From: Sphingobacterium corticibacterium
GTDB taxonomy: Bacteria > Bacteroidota > Bacteroidia > Sphingobacteriales > Sphingobacteriaceae
Direction: 5' to 3'
Assembly (NCBI RefSeq): GCF_004208525.1
Contig: NZ_SGIT01000004.1
Span: 310,001-374,000, forward strand
Length of the DNA stretch: 64,000 bases
Of this stretch, positions 1 to 9,254 are shown one piece after another. The notes below the pieces were generated by a model. It saw only the letters and a program-made list of their open reading frames with translations. It was not told where the DNA came from and made no database searches. Made by a program: the position numbers and the translations under genes. How positions within the stretch are numbered: the first letter of the stretch is position 1; every line of letters begins with the position of its first letter.

Positions 1-3000
1 ACATGTGATTATATTCCTTAATGAGCATCCCGATTTCGTCATTTCTATCCCAATAGAGAGGTTCGTTGATCTTGTTGGATAATTGCGTCTCTGCCAACTT
101 CATCCGTACAATATCTAGGGGTTTGGTTATTTTTCGAGACAATGTTACGGCAATGAAACCAAATAAAATAATGATAAATGTATAGATATTTAAAATGGTA
201 TTTAGCAACAGGTTTTTACTATCTGCCGCATCTTTCTCCGTGGTATAATAAGGGATGTTTAGGTAAGCAGCCGTCGTGTAATCTTCATATTTGATAGCTG
301 CATATACAGAAGAAAACCAAAAGTTTGAAATACGTTCCCGCTCATAAGCTTCCGAGTTCCGCAATACAGCTAGTTTATTTAATGCTGCAGGATTCATAAA
401 CTCGGATATAAGCTTCAGATCAAAAATACGTTGTTGTGAGGAGTAAAGTAACCGTCCAGACTTATCGTATAGGTTGAAGTTTGTCATGGTAGAAGGGGCC
501 ATTTCTTTGAGCATTTCTACAATTTTCTCTTTAAACCCCTCCTGACTTTGACTGCCAGCCATATAGTTTTCAATCTTTTTAGTGATTTCTGCAATTTCCT
601 TTAATCGATTAGTGGTTGTCGTTTCTTCCAACTGCCTGTTTAAACTAATAAAGGCGACAGCACCGGATATCAATGTGCCCAATAAGACGGATGTACTAAC
701 CAACGCTTGAATACGTGTACTGTACTGGATATTGTTGAATAGGATGCGAAAATGGTACTGAATCCTATTCCATCGAAACGATATACTGGAAAAAGTTTTG
801 ATAAGATAATTGATGAGATTAAATAGGCCGAAGAAGATGAGCAAGAGTATGAAGACGATAGATGCCAAGGCGAGATGTTCCCAAAGGGATGCTTTTGGCA
901 TACTAAAAACAATCGTTGTATATTGATCGGGCTTATAGGCGAGATGAAAATAATGATCGTTTACTGTTAAAGGCATATATTCCCGCAGTTTATTCGGGAT
1001 GCTTAGGTCATTTTCCGTATAGCTATAGGTGCCGTATTGTGTTACCAGATTATTGCCTTTATAGAGGGCATAAGAATTATCCCTGAAGGACTCAAAGTGC
1101 CAGCTTGTCGCATTATTGTCCGCTAATACTTCCGGATAGGGAAGAGAGGTACTATAAGATAGGTTTTTTATATTGAGATAAATGTGGTGAAACTTATCGG
1201 GGTTGTCCTCGTAAGGAATGGAAAAATGGGTGAAATATTCATGTGTCCCCAGCTCGCTACGTAAGCGGTAAAAGTTTGAGGTGAACGGAATTTTTATAGC
1301 ACTTTTAATTACATTTTCCCGGTATTCCGCCGGTTTATTTATTGTATAGTTTTCTAGGGGGGTCCCCTCGTTGTCGTAATAGAACGCTTGGAATTCGAAT
1401 CTTGACAAATACCCGCTCATATATCTTGTTTTGATATAATCCGTAATATAAGGAATATCGGGCATTGTATCATGCAGATTAAAGAGTTTACTTAATCGAT
1501 AATCGTTAATGATATTTTTTTCCAGATCAATAAAAAGGGAAACGGCGTTTACATCATCTTCAGCCAAAAGGTGAGCGATGGCCTGCTCCATTCTGTTCAT
1601 CTTTTTTATCTCATTGTAGTGGTTATAAGAGATGACCGAGATGGTTGAAAATAGCAATACCGTTAAAATAAATGTAGAGAGCTGATAAGGCGACGAAAAA
1701 TGGTAGGCTTTGTAAGTCCGGAGAAAAACTAAAATACCAAAAAGAATACCGAAGAGAATATTAAACCCTATAAGAGCTGTGGCAATTAGGGCAAAAACCA
1801 AGCAGATTAGTTCGATATTCAGTATAACGGTAATATTATTTAGTAGTTGACGCACCATTTGTACCACCCGGTCAATATATAATACCAGTGTAAGTACATT
1901 AATACAGAATAACAAAATACATAACCAACCGTAGGAGCCAAGATTGAGGATTTTGGTGAAGTCGTTTTCATATACGGGGGAATGCGTCAGAAGCGTTCCT
2001 AGAAAATAATAGATGATATGTCCAAAGAAATAGATCGAAAAAATACCAATCGCGGAGAGGATAATTGCATACTTTCTATTTGTTAAAAAAGCCGGGGTTT
2101 GAAGGTATTTTTGAATAGACATAATAAAGCACATAAACCAAAATATGGCACATGTGTTTACCAAAAAAGACCAAATATTGGGTAAAAATTGGTTGTAGGC
2201 ATAATGTTTAGGATCAAATAATTCCAGGCTGGAATGGATAAACAACCAGTTTGATTTTAGATCTAAATACCGTACAGCTACCAATGTACCAGCAAACAAG
2301 ATAATTCCCAGCCAAGCTTTCCCTTTTTTTGCGAAATAAATCGCAATACTATTGATCAAGATAATCAAACATACTAGCCCGGCTACCCAACAAAAGAATT
2401 GTAAACTGATGAATAAGTTATCTTTCTTTCCCTCGATTAACTTGACGGAAAATAGATAATTACCATTTTTACTATAAATATTACGTATATTTTTATTATC
2501 GTCGTATCCGGCAATTTCAAGATTATTAACACCGATAGTAGAAAGAAAATTATTGTGCAAGAATTGGTTTGTATTTTCGAAATTCCGCTTTATGGGAACT
2601 AAAGCGAGGACGGAAATACCGTTTGTTAGCTCTTTTTTCTTTGTTAAGAAAGAGCGATTTTCAGTTTGGATGACAGAAGTCTTTTCGCTTAAGCCCACAT
2701 CACTGAAAGGAACGTAGATATAGGTAGACCAGTGCACAATCTGGTTATCGCTATATATATAAAAATAGATAAATTCTTTAGCCAGCTTGGTCGTAAGATT
2801 AGCGAGTTGTACCGGATACTTGTCGGCGTGCTGGAAGGTTTTGATGACGAGGCTATCTCGCAATATGTCATCAATTCTGTCTTCATACCAATGGATCTTC
2901 CGTGTAAGTTTTTTTTCATCCAGCTCGAGCATGTCTTCATCCGTAATGGTGAAGTGAATGGTGAGTGCTGTACCCATCAGGGATAGTGTTAACACCAAAA

Positions 3001-3031
3001 GCAAAAATCGAATTTTTGTAAGCATCTCCAT
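1..3031 (-). CDS. Sensor histidine kinase, N-terminal part (3' end beyond window)
   Basis: The minus-strand frame is open from ATG 3031 (or ATG 3025) to the window edge, about 1010 codons, with no stop seen. An N-terminal signal/TM segment (LLLVLTLSLMG) is followed by an extracytoplasmic region, a block of about six hydrophobic helices (around 1680-2400), a second sensor region, another TM, and a HAMP-like linker near the edge (SRKITKPLDIV, about 85-140) after the last TM. This layout is typical of large Bacteroidota hybrid or orthodox histidine kinases. The kinase core (HisKA/HATPase) would lie left of position 1 and is not visible, so the kinase call rests on the HAMP motif and the architecture. 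Its signal and partner regulator are unknown. Confidence 0.8.
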   Translation of the reverse strand, partial: MEMLTKIRFLLLVLTLSLMGTALTIHFTITDEDMLELDEKKLTRKIHWYEDRIDDILRDSLVIKTFQHADKYPVQLANLTTKLAKEFIYFYIYSDNQIVHWSTYIYVPFSDVGLSEKTSVIQTENRSFLTKKKELTNGISVLALVPIKRNFENTNQFLHNNFLSTIGVNNLEIAGYDDNKNIRNIYSKNGNYLFSVKLIEGKKDNLFISLQFFCWVAGLVCLIILINSIAIYFAKKGKAWLGIILFAGTLVAVRYLDLKSNWLFIHSSLELFDPKHYAYNQFLPNIWSFLVNTCAIFWFMCFIMSIQKYLQTPAFLTNRKYAIILSAIGIFSIYFFGHIIYYFLGTLLTHSPVYENDFTKILNLGSYGWLCILLFCINVLTLVLYIDRVVQMVRQLLNNITVILNIELICLVFALIATALIGFNILFGILFGILVFLRTYKAYHFSSPYQLSTFILTVLLFSTISVISYNHYNEIKKMNRMEQAIAHLLAEDDVNAVSLFIDLEKNIINDYRLSKLFNLHDTMPDIPYITDYIKTRYMSGYLSRFEFQAFYYDNEGTPLENYTINKPAEYRENVIKSAIKIPFTSNFYRLRSELGTHEYFTHFSIPYEDNPDKFHHIYLNIKNLSYSTSLPYPEVLADNNATSWHFESFRDNSYALYKGNNLVTQYGTYSYTENDLSIPNKLREYMPLTVNDHYFHLAYKPDQYTTIVFSMPKASLWEHLALASIVFILLLIFFGLFNLINYLIKTFSSISFRWNRIQYHFRILFNNIQYSTRIQALVSTSVLLGTLISGAVAFISLNRQLEETTTTNRLKEIAEITKKIENYMAGSQSQEGFKEKIVEMLKEMAPSTMTNFNLYDKSGRLLYSSQQRIFDLKLISEFMNPAALNKLAVLRNSEAYERERISNFWFSSVYAAIKYEDYTTAAYLNIPYYTTEKDAADSKNLLLNTILNIYTFIIILFGFIAVTLSRKITKPLDIVRMKLAETQLSNKINEPLYWDRNDEIGMLIKEYNHM

Positions 3032-3068
3032 TCTTTTCCGTACGATGGATGTAAATATAAAAAAAAGT

Positions 3069-3092
3069 CCCCGTTATGTATACATAACGGGG
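3069..3092 (-). terminator. Rho-independent terminator after sdhB
   Basis: A perfect 24-bp palindrome (arms CCCCGTTATGTA/TACATAACGGGG) is followed, on the minus strand, by a T tract. It lies 32 bp after the sdhB stop and before the histidine kinase start, so it ends the sdhCAB transcript. Confidence 0.8.
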
Positions 3093-3123
3093 ATGTCTAG
3101 TTTTTATATTATGACGCTACGCC

Positions 3124-3903
3124 TTAGGAATGCGTGTGTACATCTTCTTCGCGAAAGAATTTTGCTCCAAAATATTCCCGGTTCATCCGTGCAATATTCG
3201 ATAATTTGATACCTTTGGGACATTCTGCCTCGCAGGCACCTGTATTCGTACAGTTACCGAATCCTTCTGCATCCATTTGGTCAATCATGGCCTGTGCTCT
3301 TTCATAGCGTTCTGTTTGGCCCTGTGGTAATAATGCAAATTGAGAGATCTTTGCCGATACGAACAGCATGGCAGATGCATTTTTACATGCAGCTACGCAA
3401 GCCCCACATCCGATACATGTTGCAGACTCAAATGCTTCGTCAGCAATACGTTTCGGAATAGGAATCGTATTAGCATCAGGAACACCTCCGGTGTTTACAT
3501 TTACATATCCACCAGCCTGTTGAATACGATCAAAGGATGTACGATCAACTGCTAAATCTTTTAATACAGGGAACGCCGCTGCTCTCCACGGCTCGATGAC
3601 GATAGTCTGTCCGTCATGGAAAGAACGCATATGCAATTGACAGGTTGTGATACCGTATTTTGGGCCGTGCGGGCGACCGTTGATAACTAATGAACACATA
3701 CCACAAATACCTTCACGACAATCGTGATCAAAATATATAGGGTCTTCTCCCTTGCGTGTAAGGTCTTCGTTTACCACATCCAGCATTTCTAAGAAAGACA
3801 TGTCATCTGCGATGTCCTTCGCCTGGATAGTGACAAATTTACCCTTGGTTTTATCATTTTTCTGACGCCAAACTTTTAGCGTTAAATTCATATGTTGTGC
3901 CAT
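3124..3903 (-). CDS. sdhB: Succinate dehydrogenase/fumarate reductase iron-sulfur subunit
   Basis: This 259-residue protein carries electrons from the flavoprotein SdhA to the membrane cytochrome b. The 2Fe-2S site is visible as CREGICGMC with a later C (TTCQLHM). The C-terminal ferredoxin clusters are CIGCGACVAAC and CTNTGACEAECPKG. It is the last gene of sdhC-sdhA-sdhB, 17 bp after sdhA, and acts on the inner face of the cytoplasmic membrane. Sequence alone does not tell succinate oxidation from fumarate reduction. In aerobic Sphingobacteriaceae the complex is expected to work as complex II. Confidence 0.95.
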   Translation of the reverse strand: MAQHMNLTLKVWRQKNDKTKGKFVTIQAKDIADDMSFLEMLDVVNEDLTRKGEDPIYFDHDCREGICGMCSLVINGRPHGPKYGITTCQLHMRSFHDGQTIVIEPWRAAAFPVLKDLAVDRTSFDRIQQAGGYVNVNTGGVPDANTIPIPKRIADEAFESATCIGCGACVAACKNASAMLFVSAKISQFALLPQGQTERYERAQAMIDQMDAEGFGNCTNTGACEAECPKGIKLSNIARMNREYFGAKFFREEDVHTHS

Positions 3904-3920
3904 GATAATATATCTCCCTA

Positions 3921-5855
3921 CTATTTGTAACTTCTTTGTGTTAATTTAACGTTTTCGAAAACTAACTCTTCCTTATGTAAAGCTTCTGGTTGATTCTCTC
4001 CTCGGAATTCCCAAGCAGAAACAAAAGTAAAGTTCTCGTCATCACGTTTAGCTTCTCCCTCTTCCGTTTGTGATTCCAAACGGAAATGTCCTCCACAGGA
4101 TTCGGCACGGTTTAACGCATCGTCTACCATCAATTCTCCTAATTCCAAAAAGTCTGCGACACGTCCCGCTTTTTCCAACGACATATTCAGCTCTTCGTTT
4201 TCTCCCAGCACTTTTACGTCCGACCAGAATTCTTTTTTCAATTCCTGAATTAAGCCTTTTGCCTTTGTCAAGCCTTCTGCTGTGCGGGCCATACCACAGT
4301 ATTCCCACATGATATTTCCCAATTTCTTGTGGATATCATCTACAGTTTTCGAACCTTTCAAGTTTAGTAACGCGTTTACTTTATCTTGTACTTCCTTACG
4401 TGTTTGTTCGAAGGCAGGGTTATTTTTATCAACTGGCGCAAAGCTTCCCAAATTTGCTAAATAATCACCTACGGTGTAAGGGATAACAAAATATCCGTCA
4501 GATAAACCTTGCATAAGTGCAGATGCACCCAAACGGTTAGCGCCATGGTCAGAGAAGTTACATTCGCCCAAGGCATACAAGCCTGGTACTGTGGTCATTA
4601 AGTTGTAGTCTACCCAGATGCCTCCCATCGTGTAATGTACTGCAGGATAGATACGCATCGGCTGCTCGTACGGATTTTCATCTGTAATTTGGTAATACAT
4701 GTCAAACAAGTTACCGTATTTAGCTTCTACCGTATCTTTTCCTAAACGTTTGATAGCGTCCGCGAAATCTAAGAATACAGCTACACCAGATTTACCAACA
4801 CCCCGACCGTCGTCGACCATTTCTTTCGCATTGCGGGAAGCCACGTCACGTGGTACCAAGTTACCGAAAGAAGGATATTTTCTTTCCAAGAAGTAATCCC
4901 GATCCTCTTCTTTAACATCTGCTGGTTTTAATTGTCCCTGACGTAATTTTTCAGAAAGTTCTTTTGTTTTTGGAACCCAAACCCGTCCATCATTACGAAG
5001 CGACTCTGACATCAAGGTCAGCTTCGATTGATGATCACCGGTTACCGGAATACAAGTAGGGTGGATTTGTGTGTAACAAGGGTTGGCAAAGAAAGCTCCG
5101 CGTTTGTGAGCTCTCCAAGCAGCTGTAACGTTACACCCCATAGCATTGGTTGAGAGGAAGAAAACGTTTCCATAACCACCGGTACACAACAATACCGCAT
5201 GTCCTTCGTGTGCTTCTATTTTACCTGTTACCAGGTCACGGGTGATAATACCACGCGCATGTCCGTCGATCTTTACCAAATCTAACATCTCGTGGCGCGT
5301 ATAAGACTTTACTTTCCCTTTTCTGATCTGACGGTTTAAGGCAGAATATGCACCTAATAATAATTGCTGTCCGGTTTGTCCACGTGCATAGAATGTACGG
5401 GATACCTGTGCCCCACCAAAAGAACGGTTATCCAACAATCCACCATATTCGCGGGCAAAAGGAACACCTTGTGCCACACATTGGTCAATAATATTAACGG
5501 AGACCTCTGCTAAACGATATACATTGGCTTCGCGTGCGCGATAATCTCCCCCTTTAATCGTGTCGTAGAATAAACGAAACACGGAGTCCCCATCATTTTG
5601 GTAGTTTTTAGCAGCATTTATACCCCCTTGTGCCGCAATAGAGTGCGCACGACGTGGAGAGTCCTGATAACAAAATGTTTTGACATTGTAACCAAGTTCT
5701 GCCAATGAAGCTGCTGCCGATGCTCCTGCCAAACCTGTACCCACCACAATGATAGTGAACTTACGCTTGTTGGCTGGGTTGACCAGCTTCATGTTGAATT
5801 TATGTTTTGACCATTTCTCGGCTAATGGGCCTGCAGGTACTTTCGAATCTAACAT
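3921..5855 (-). CDS. sdhA: Succinate dehydrogenase/fumarate reductase flavoprotein subunit
   Basis: This 644-residue catalytic subunit oxidises succinate to fumarate. The N-terminal dinucleotide-binding glycine motif is VVGTGLAGASAAASLAELG. The FAD-linkage region is HSIAAQGGINAAKN, where the H is the expected covalent flavin histidine. The substrate region HPTCIP and the C-terminal RLGASALMQGLSDG block are also present. The length fits type-B (Bacteroidota/epsilon) enzymes. It lies between sdhC (46 bp upstream) and sdhB (17 bp downstream) in one operon. Confidence 0.95.
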   Translation of the reverse strand: MLDSKVPAGPLAEKWSKHKFNMKLVNPANKRKFTIIVVGTGLAGASAAASLAELGYNVKTFCYQDSPRRAHSIAAQGGINAAKNYQNDGDSVFRLFYDTIKGGDYRAREANVYRLAEVSVNIIDQCVAQGVPFAREYGGLLDNRSFGGAQVSRTFYARGQTGQQLLLGAYSALNRQIRKGKVKSYTRHEMLDLVKIDGHARGIITRDLVTGKIEAHEGHAVLLCTGGYGNVFFLSTNAMGCNVTAAWRAHKRGAFFANPCYTQIHPTCIPVTGDHQSKLTLMSESLRNDGRVWVPKTKELSEKLRQGQLKPADVKEEDRDYFLERKYPSFGNLVPRDVASRNAKEMVDDGRGVGKSGVAVFLDFADAIKRLGKDTVEAKYGNLFDMYYQITDENPYEQPMRIYPAVHYTMGGIWVDYNLMTTVPGLYALGECNFSDHGANRLGASALMQGLSDGYFVIPYTVGDYLANLGSFAPVDKNNPAFEQTRKEVQDKVNALLNLKGSKTVDDIHKKLGNIMWEYCGMARTAEGLTKAKGLIQELKKEFWSDVKVLGENEELNMSLEKAGRVADFLELGELMVDDALNRAESCGGHFRLESQTEEGEAKRDDENFTFVSAWEFRGENQPEALHKEELVFENVKLTQRSYK

Positions 5856-5901
5856 ATTTTAAATAATTTATATTTAACAGATATGGATATATCCTAAAAT
5901 A

Positions 5902-6675
5902 TTATTTAACGAAATAAAAATATAGTGGCATCAATGCAAAACCAATCGGAATGATGATACCGAACACCCAAACACCTAAAAACTCAATGATAGGTACGTA
6001 TTTTTTATGGGAAACACCTAACGTCTGGAACGCTGACTTGAATCCGTGGATCAAGTGAAACGACAGCGCCGCCATGGCTAGGACATAGAAGATCACGATT
6101 CCGATATTCTGAAAAGCAAAATCTACCTGTTTGTAAAGGTCCCGTGCTTTTATAATTTCCACATTGTTCTCAACCGTAACCTGATAATCATTAAATTCAG
6201 TAGCTTGTATCTCCTGTACAGCGGTTTCACCTGTTGCCAAATCTGTGCGATATTCCACATAGGGTACTTGATCGTTATGGTATTTCCACCAGAAATTATA
6301 CATGTGTGTGGCGAGGAAAACCAAGATGATTGTGCCCAAGATTCCCATGTTACGGGAATTCCACTTGCTATTTGCAGCACCATTAAACTGTGCATAGCCG
6401 ATAGGACGAGCAGCCTTGTTTTTCATCGTCAAGACTAAGGCATAAATAGCATGTAAAATGATTGAAGCATAAAGTAGATATGATACTACTTTAATAGGGG
6501 TAAAGTGGGTCATGAAATACGCATACTGGTTGAAAGCGTACCCCGCATCGTTTTTAAATAGCTGCAAGTTACCAATCAAATGAACGATCAGGAACAGACA
6601 TAAAAAAATCCCCGTCAAGCTCATGATTAGTTTTCTTCCAAGTGAAGAATTTAAAACTGGCTTTGAATTACTCAT
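5902..6675 (-). CDS. sdhC: Succinate dehydrogenase cytochrome b subunit (type B, dihaem)
   Basis: The 257 residues hold about five membrane helices, with histidines in helices (LFLIVHLIG, YASIILHAIYA, LATHMYNF, LSFHLIHGF) that fit the axial haem ligands of the single-subunit, two-haem type-B anchor. It anchors SdhAB and passes electrons to menaquinone. It is the first gene of the operon, and a good Bacteroidota promoter lies 28-62 bp upstream. No sdhD is expected in this class and none is present. Confidence 0.93.
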   Translation of the reverse strand: MSNSKPVLNSSLGRKLIMSLTGIFLCLFLIVHLIGNLQLFKNDAGYAFNQYAYFMTHFTPIKVVSYLLYASIILHAIYALVLTMKNKAARPIGYAQFNGAANSKWNSRNMGILGTIILVFLATHMYNFWWKYHNDQVPYVEYRTDLATGETAVQEIQATEFNDYQVTVENNVEIIKARDLYKQVDFAFQNIGIVIFYVLAMAALSFHLIHGFKSAFQTLGVSHKKYVPIIEFLGVWVFGIIIPIGFALMPLYFYFVK

Positions 6676-6702
6676 TATCCTAGATGTTTATATATATTTT
6701 CG

Positions 6703-6737
6703 CAAATCTATTTATTTGCTAACATAAATATGACAAA
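6703..6737 (-). promoter_or_regulatory. Promoter of sdhCAB
   Basis: On the minus strand the -7 element TAGATTTG (6703-6710) matches TAnnTTTG. A TTTG -33 element lies at 6734-6737, with a 23-bp spacer, slightly longer than the usual 19-21. It lies directly upstream of sdhC. Confidence 0.5.
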
Positions 6738-6779
6738 GTAGTGTGGAAAACAAACAATTTAGAACGTTTCTAATCAAAA

Positions 6780-6809
6780 AAAGAGGTTGCTCTGCTGAAC
6801 AACCTCTTT
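6780..6809 (-). terminator. Terminator after the barrel protein gene
   Basis: The arms AAAGAGGTTG/CAACCTCTTT enclose a 10-nt loop and are followed on the minus strand by seven or more T. The hairpin sits 27 bp past the stop of the 6836-7414 gene and also separates it from sdhC. Confidence 0.85.
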
Positions 6810-6835
6810 GCTATATTTATATAGTGATTTAAAGT

Positions 6836-7414
6836 CTATAAAAAGGAGAATCCAACTCCGATAGTCCACATCCTTATTTTTTGATTACCGGTTTCGTTCA
6901 AATTGCTCAATCCGTGTTCGTAACGTAGGTCAACGGTAAAGCTGCTAATATCAGCTCCAATACCACCGATGATGCCTGTGGAGCTTTTTTTATAGTTTGA
7001 CCATTCTGCCGGTTTGGTAAAACTTATGTCCTCGTTTTGTCCAAAAGAGAATACAGGGCCTGCTTGGATCCGGGCACCAATGGGACCGAGTCCGATTCTT
7101 GTTCCGAGTAAAACCGGCACATCAAAACTTTTAAAGGTAGCATCGCCATTTTGACCATCTTCCGTTTGAATGCCTACTTTTTTACTGGCATAATAAGCTT
7201 CAGGTTGTACATGAAATCCCGCTATTCCCACGCGACCCCACGCTCCCAATTGGAATCCTGTTTTCGTATCTGAATTAAGAAATCTTCCTTCGGACCGCAG
7301 ACTAGAGAAGCCTAATCCGCCCTTTAATCCCACTTTAAATGTTGGGAATAATTGTGCCTGTGAAATGCTGATAGCGGCGATCAAACAAATTAAAGTAAGT
7401 ATAGATTTTTTCAT
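6836..7414 (-). CDS. Outer-membrane beta-barrel (PorT-like) protein
   Basis: This 192-residue protein has a clear signal peptide (MKKSILTLICLIAAISISQA). It then shows alternating short amphipathic strands rich in G and aromatic residues (FKVGLKGGLGFSSL, FQLGAWGRVGI, FHVQPEAYYASKK) and ends in the aromatic strand WTIGVGFSFL. This fits the small Bacteroidota outer-membrane beta-barrel family (PF13568 type). It is a single-gene unit with its own terminator, divergent from the 7480 gene. The specific function cannot be told. Confidence 0.75.
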   Translation of the reverse strand: MKKSILTLICLIAAISISQAQLFPTFKVGLKGGLGFSSLRSEGRFLNSDTKTGFQLGAWGRVGIAGFHVQPEAYYASKKVGIQTEDGQNGDATFKSFDVPVLLGTRIGLGPIGARIQAGPVFSFGQNEDISFTKPAEWSNYKKSSTGIIGGIGADISSFTVDLRYEHGLSNLNETGNQKIRMWTIGVGFSFL

Positions 7415-7479
7415 GTGGAAAATATTTGTTTATTTTATTACAACTACAATAATAAGATATTTGTTTTAAAATTTGATAT

Positions 7480-7695
7480 ATGAGTGTGTTAAAAATAACA
7501 GCTGAAGCCTGGGAAATCTTGAAAATAAAATTAAGTAGAAAATATAACCACTTAACAACTGGGGATTTAGCCTATACGCCCGGAGAAGAGGATGCGTTGG
7601 TCGCTCGCCTGGCAAAGAGACTTCGGCGCGATAAGGAATATATTGCATTTACATTGGCAAAAGAATTGTCAAATCTAGAATCAAATCGTTTGTAG
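7480..7695 (+). CDS. Small CsbD-like stress protein
   Basis: The 71 residues resemble the CsbD general-stress family: an N-terminal W.ILKIKLSRKYNHLTTGDL segment, where CsbD has W..IKGKLK.K...LTdDDL, then a GEEDALVARLAKRL stretch. The similarity is my reading of the pattern and is not strong. The gene is followed 2 bp later by the CsaA-like gene and then tadA with a 4-bp overlap, so the three are probably co-transcribed. Confidence 0.6.
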   Translation: MSVLKITAEAWEILKIKLSRKYNHLTTGDLAYTPGEEDALVARLAKRLRRDKEYIAFTLAKELSNLESNRL

Positions 7696-7697
7696 GA

Positions 7698-8036
7698 ATG
7701 GCAGAATTGATTACATGGGCCGATTTTGAAAGTGTGGATTTGCGTGCCGGAACGATAATAGATGTGGAAGATTTTCCGAAAGCACGTAAACCAGCTTATC
7801 AATTGCGTATCGATTTTGGTAAGTTGGGTATATTGAAATCTAGTGCACAGATTACGGCACACTATAAAAAAGAGGATTTAATAGGCCGGCAAATTATAGC
7901 GGTCGTCAATTTCCCGAAAAAGCAAATAGCCGATTTTATGTCAGAATGCTTGGTAACAGGGTTCCCGGACGAGAATGGTGATATCGTATTGAGTTCGATA
8001 GAGAGGAAGGTCCCAGATGGCACGAGATTAATATGA
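7698..8036 (+). CDS. csaA: CsaA-like tRNA-binding/chaperone protein
   Basis: This 112-residue single OB-fold protein matches the CsaA/MetRS-C family in length and in the motifs F..VDLRAGTI, KARKPAYQLRIDFG, SSAQIT, IIAVVNFPKKQI and GFPDENGDIVLSSIE. The family binds tRNA and has been linked to protein export as a chaperone in Bacillus. Start ATG 7698 follows AGGA. It overlaps tadA by 4 bp (ATGA), so translation is probably coupled. Confidence 0.88.
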   Translation: MAELITWADFESVDLRAGTIIDVEDFPKARKPAYQLRIDFGKLGILKSSAQITAHYKKEDLIGRQIIAVVNFPKKQIADFMSECLVTGFPDENGDIVLSSIERKVPDGTRLI

Positions 8037-8503
8037 AAATATATAATTTTGAACCGACGGACCTTGGTCCTATAGCAACAGATGAAGCTTATATGCGAGA
8101 GGCGCTAAAGCTAGCGCAAAAGGCCTATGAAGAGGATGAAATTCCTATTGGGGCTATTGTCGTTAGTCAAGGTAAGATCATCGGAAAGGGATATAATCTT
8201 ACGGAACGATTGAATGATGTGACGGCGCATGCGGAAATGCAGGCTTTTACCGCCGCCTCTAATTATATGGGAGGGAAATATTTGAAAGATTGTACCTTGT
8301 ATGTTACCGTAGAACCCTGTGTGATGTGTGCGGGGGCATCTTATTGGACACAAATCGCCAAGATTGTGTATGGAACGGTGGACGAAAAAAGGGGAGCTTC
8401 CCGCTATGGTAATCTTTACCATCCTAAGACTACGGTTATTTCCGGCGTGTTAGCTGAGGAATGTGGGGATTTGATAAAATCATTTTTTCGTAATAAAAGG
8501 TGA
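8033..8503 (+). CDS. tadA: tRNA(Arg) adenosine-34 deaminase
   Basis: This 156-residue cytidine-deaminase-fold zinc enzyme carries HAEMQAF (zinc His and proton-shuttle Glu) and PCVMCAGA (two zinc Cys). It converts A34 to inosine in the tRNA(Arg) anticodon. The length and the conserved region around GNLYHPKTTV fit TadA rather than guanine deaminase, but related nucleoside deaminases share these motifs. It is the last gene of the three-gene unit. Confidence 0.88.
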   Translation: MKIYNFEPTDLGPIATDEAYMREALKLAQKAYEEDEIPIGAIVVSQGKIIGKGYNLTERLNDVTAHAEMQAFTAASNYMGGKYLKDCTLYVTVEPCVMCAGASYWTQIAKIVYGTVDEKRGASRYGNLYHPKTTVISGVLAEECGDLIKSFFRNKR

Positions 8504-8598
8504 AGAAAATAAACTTTTGAACGGTAAATAAAACCGAAGCCCATTGAAATTGTTATATTCGTGTTCTTATTTAATTATAATCAAAAAACAGAAATATT

Positions 8599-9207
8599 AT
8601 GGCATTTGAATTAGAAGCTTTACCATACGCCAGCAATGCGTTGGAGCCGCACATTGACAAAGAAACCATGGAAATTCACCATGATCGTCACCACCAAGCC
8701 TATGTAGACAATTTAAATAAAGCGATTGCAGGGACAGATGCTGAAAACTTATCTTTAGAAGAAATCAACAAAAACATTTCTAAATATCCTGCTGCTGTTC
8801 GCAACAACGGTGGAGGACATTTTAACCATAAGCTTTTTTGGACTGTTTTGAGTGCAAATGGCGGCGGCGAGCCTACGGGTGAATTAGCAGATGCTATCAA
8901 CCAAGCGTTTGGCTCATTCTCAGAATTGAAGACACAATTACAGAATGCAGGTGCTACTCGCTTTGGTTCTGGTTGGGCGTGGCTAGTTGTGAAAGCAGAT
9001 GGACAACTCGCTGTGACATCTACTCCGAATCAAGATAACCCATTGATGGACGTAGCAGAAGTACAGGGGACACCTATTTTGGGTATTGACGTATGGGAAC
9101 ACGCGTACTATTTGAAATATCAGAACAAACGTCCTGCCTACCTTGATGCGATTTTCAACGTTATCGATTGGAACGCTGTCGCGAAACGTTATCAAGAAGC
9201 GAAGTAA
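8599..9207 (+). CDS. sodA: Superoxide dismutase, Mn/Fe family
   Basis: This 202-residue protein dismutates superoxide. The metal ligands are visible: H in MEIHHDRHHQAYV, H in GGGHFNHKLFW, and D and H in DVWEHAYYL. The GGGHFNH glycine pattern and TPNQDNPLMD, with Gln in the second-sphere position of Mn enzymes, point to a Mn-type or cambialistic enzyme rather than strict Fe. No signal peptide is seen, so it is cytoplasmic. It is monocistronic, ending at a terminator shared with recA. Confidence 0.95.
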   Translation: MAFELEALPYASNALEPHIDKETMEIHHDRHHQAYVDNLNKAIAGTDAENLSLEEINKNISKYPAAVRNNGGGHFNHKLFWTVLSANGGGEPTGELADAINQAFGSFSELKTQLQNAGATRFGSGWAWLVVKADGQLAVTSTPNQDNPLMDVAEVQGTPILGIDVWEHAYYLKYQNKRPAYLDAIFNVIDWNAVAKRYQEAK

Positions 9208-9217
9208 GCGTCTGAAA

Positions 9218-9254
9218 TAAAAAAAGCCTGGGAAATTTTCCCAGGCTTTTTTTA
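9218..9254. terminator. Bidirectional terminator between sodA and recA
   Basis: A 10-bp stem (GCCTGGGAAA/TTTCCCAGGC, 9226-9246) is flanked by an A tract on the left and a T tract on the right, so it can end transcription from both convergent genes. The recA stop codon lies inside the T tract. Confidence 0.92.
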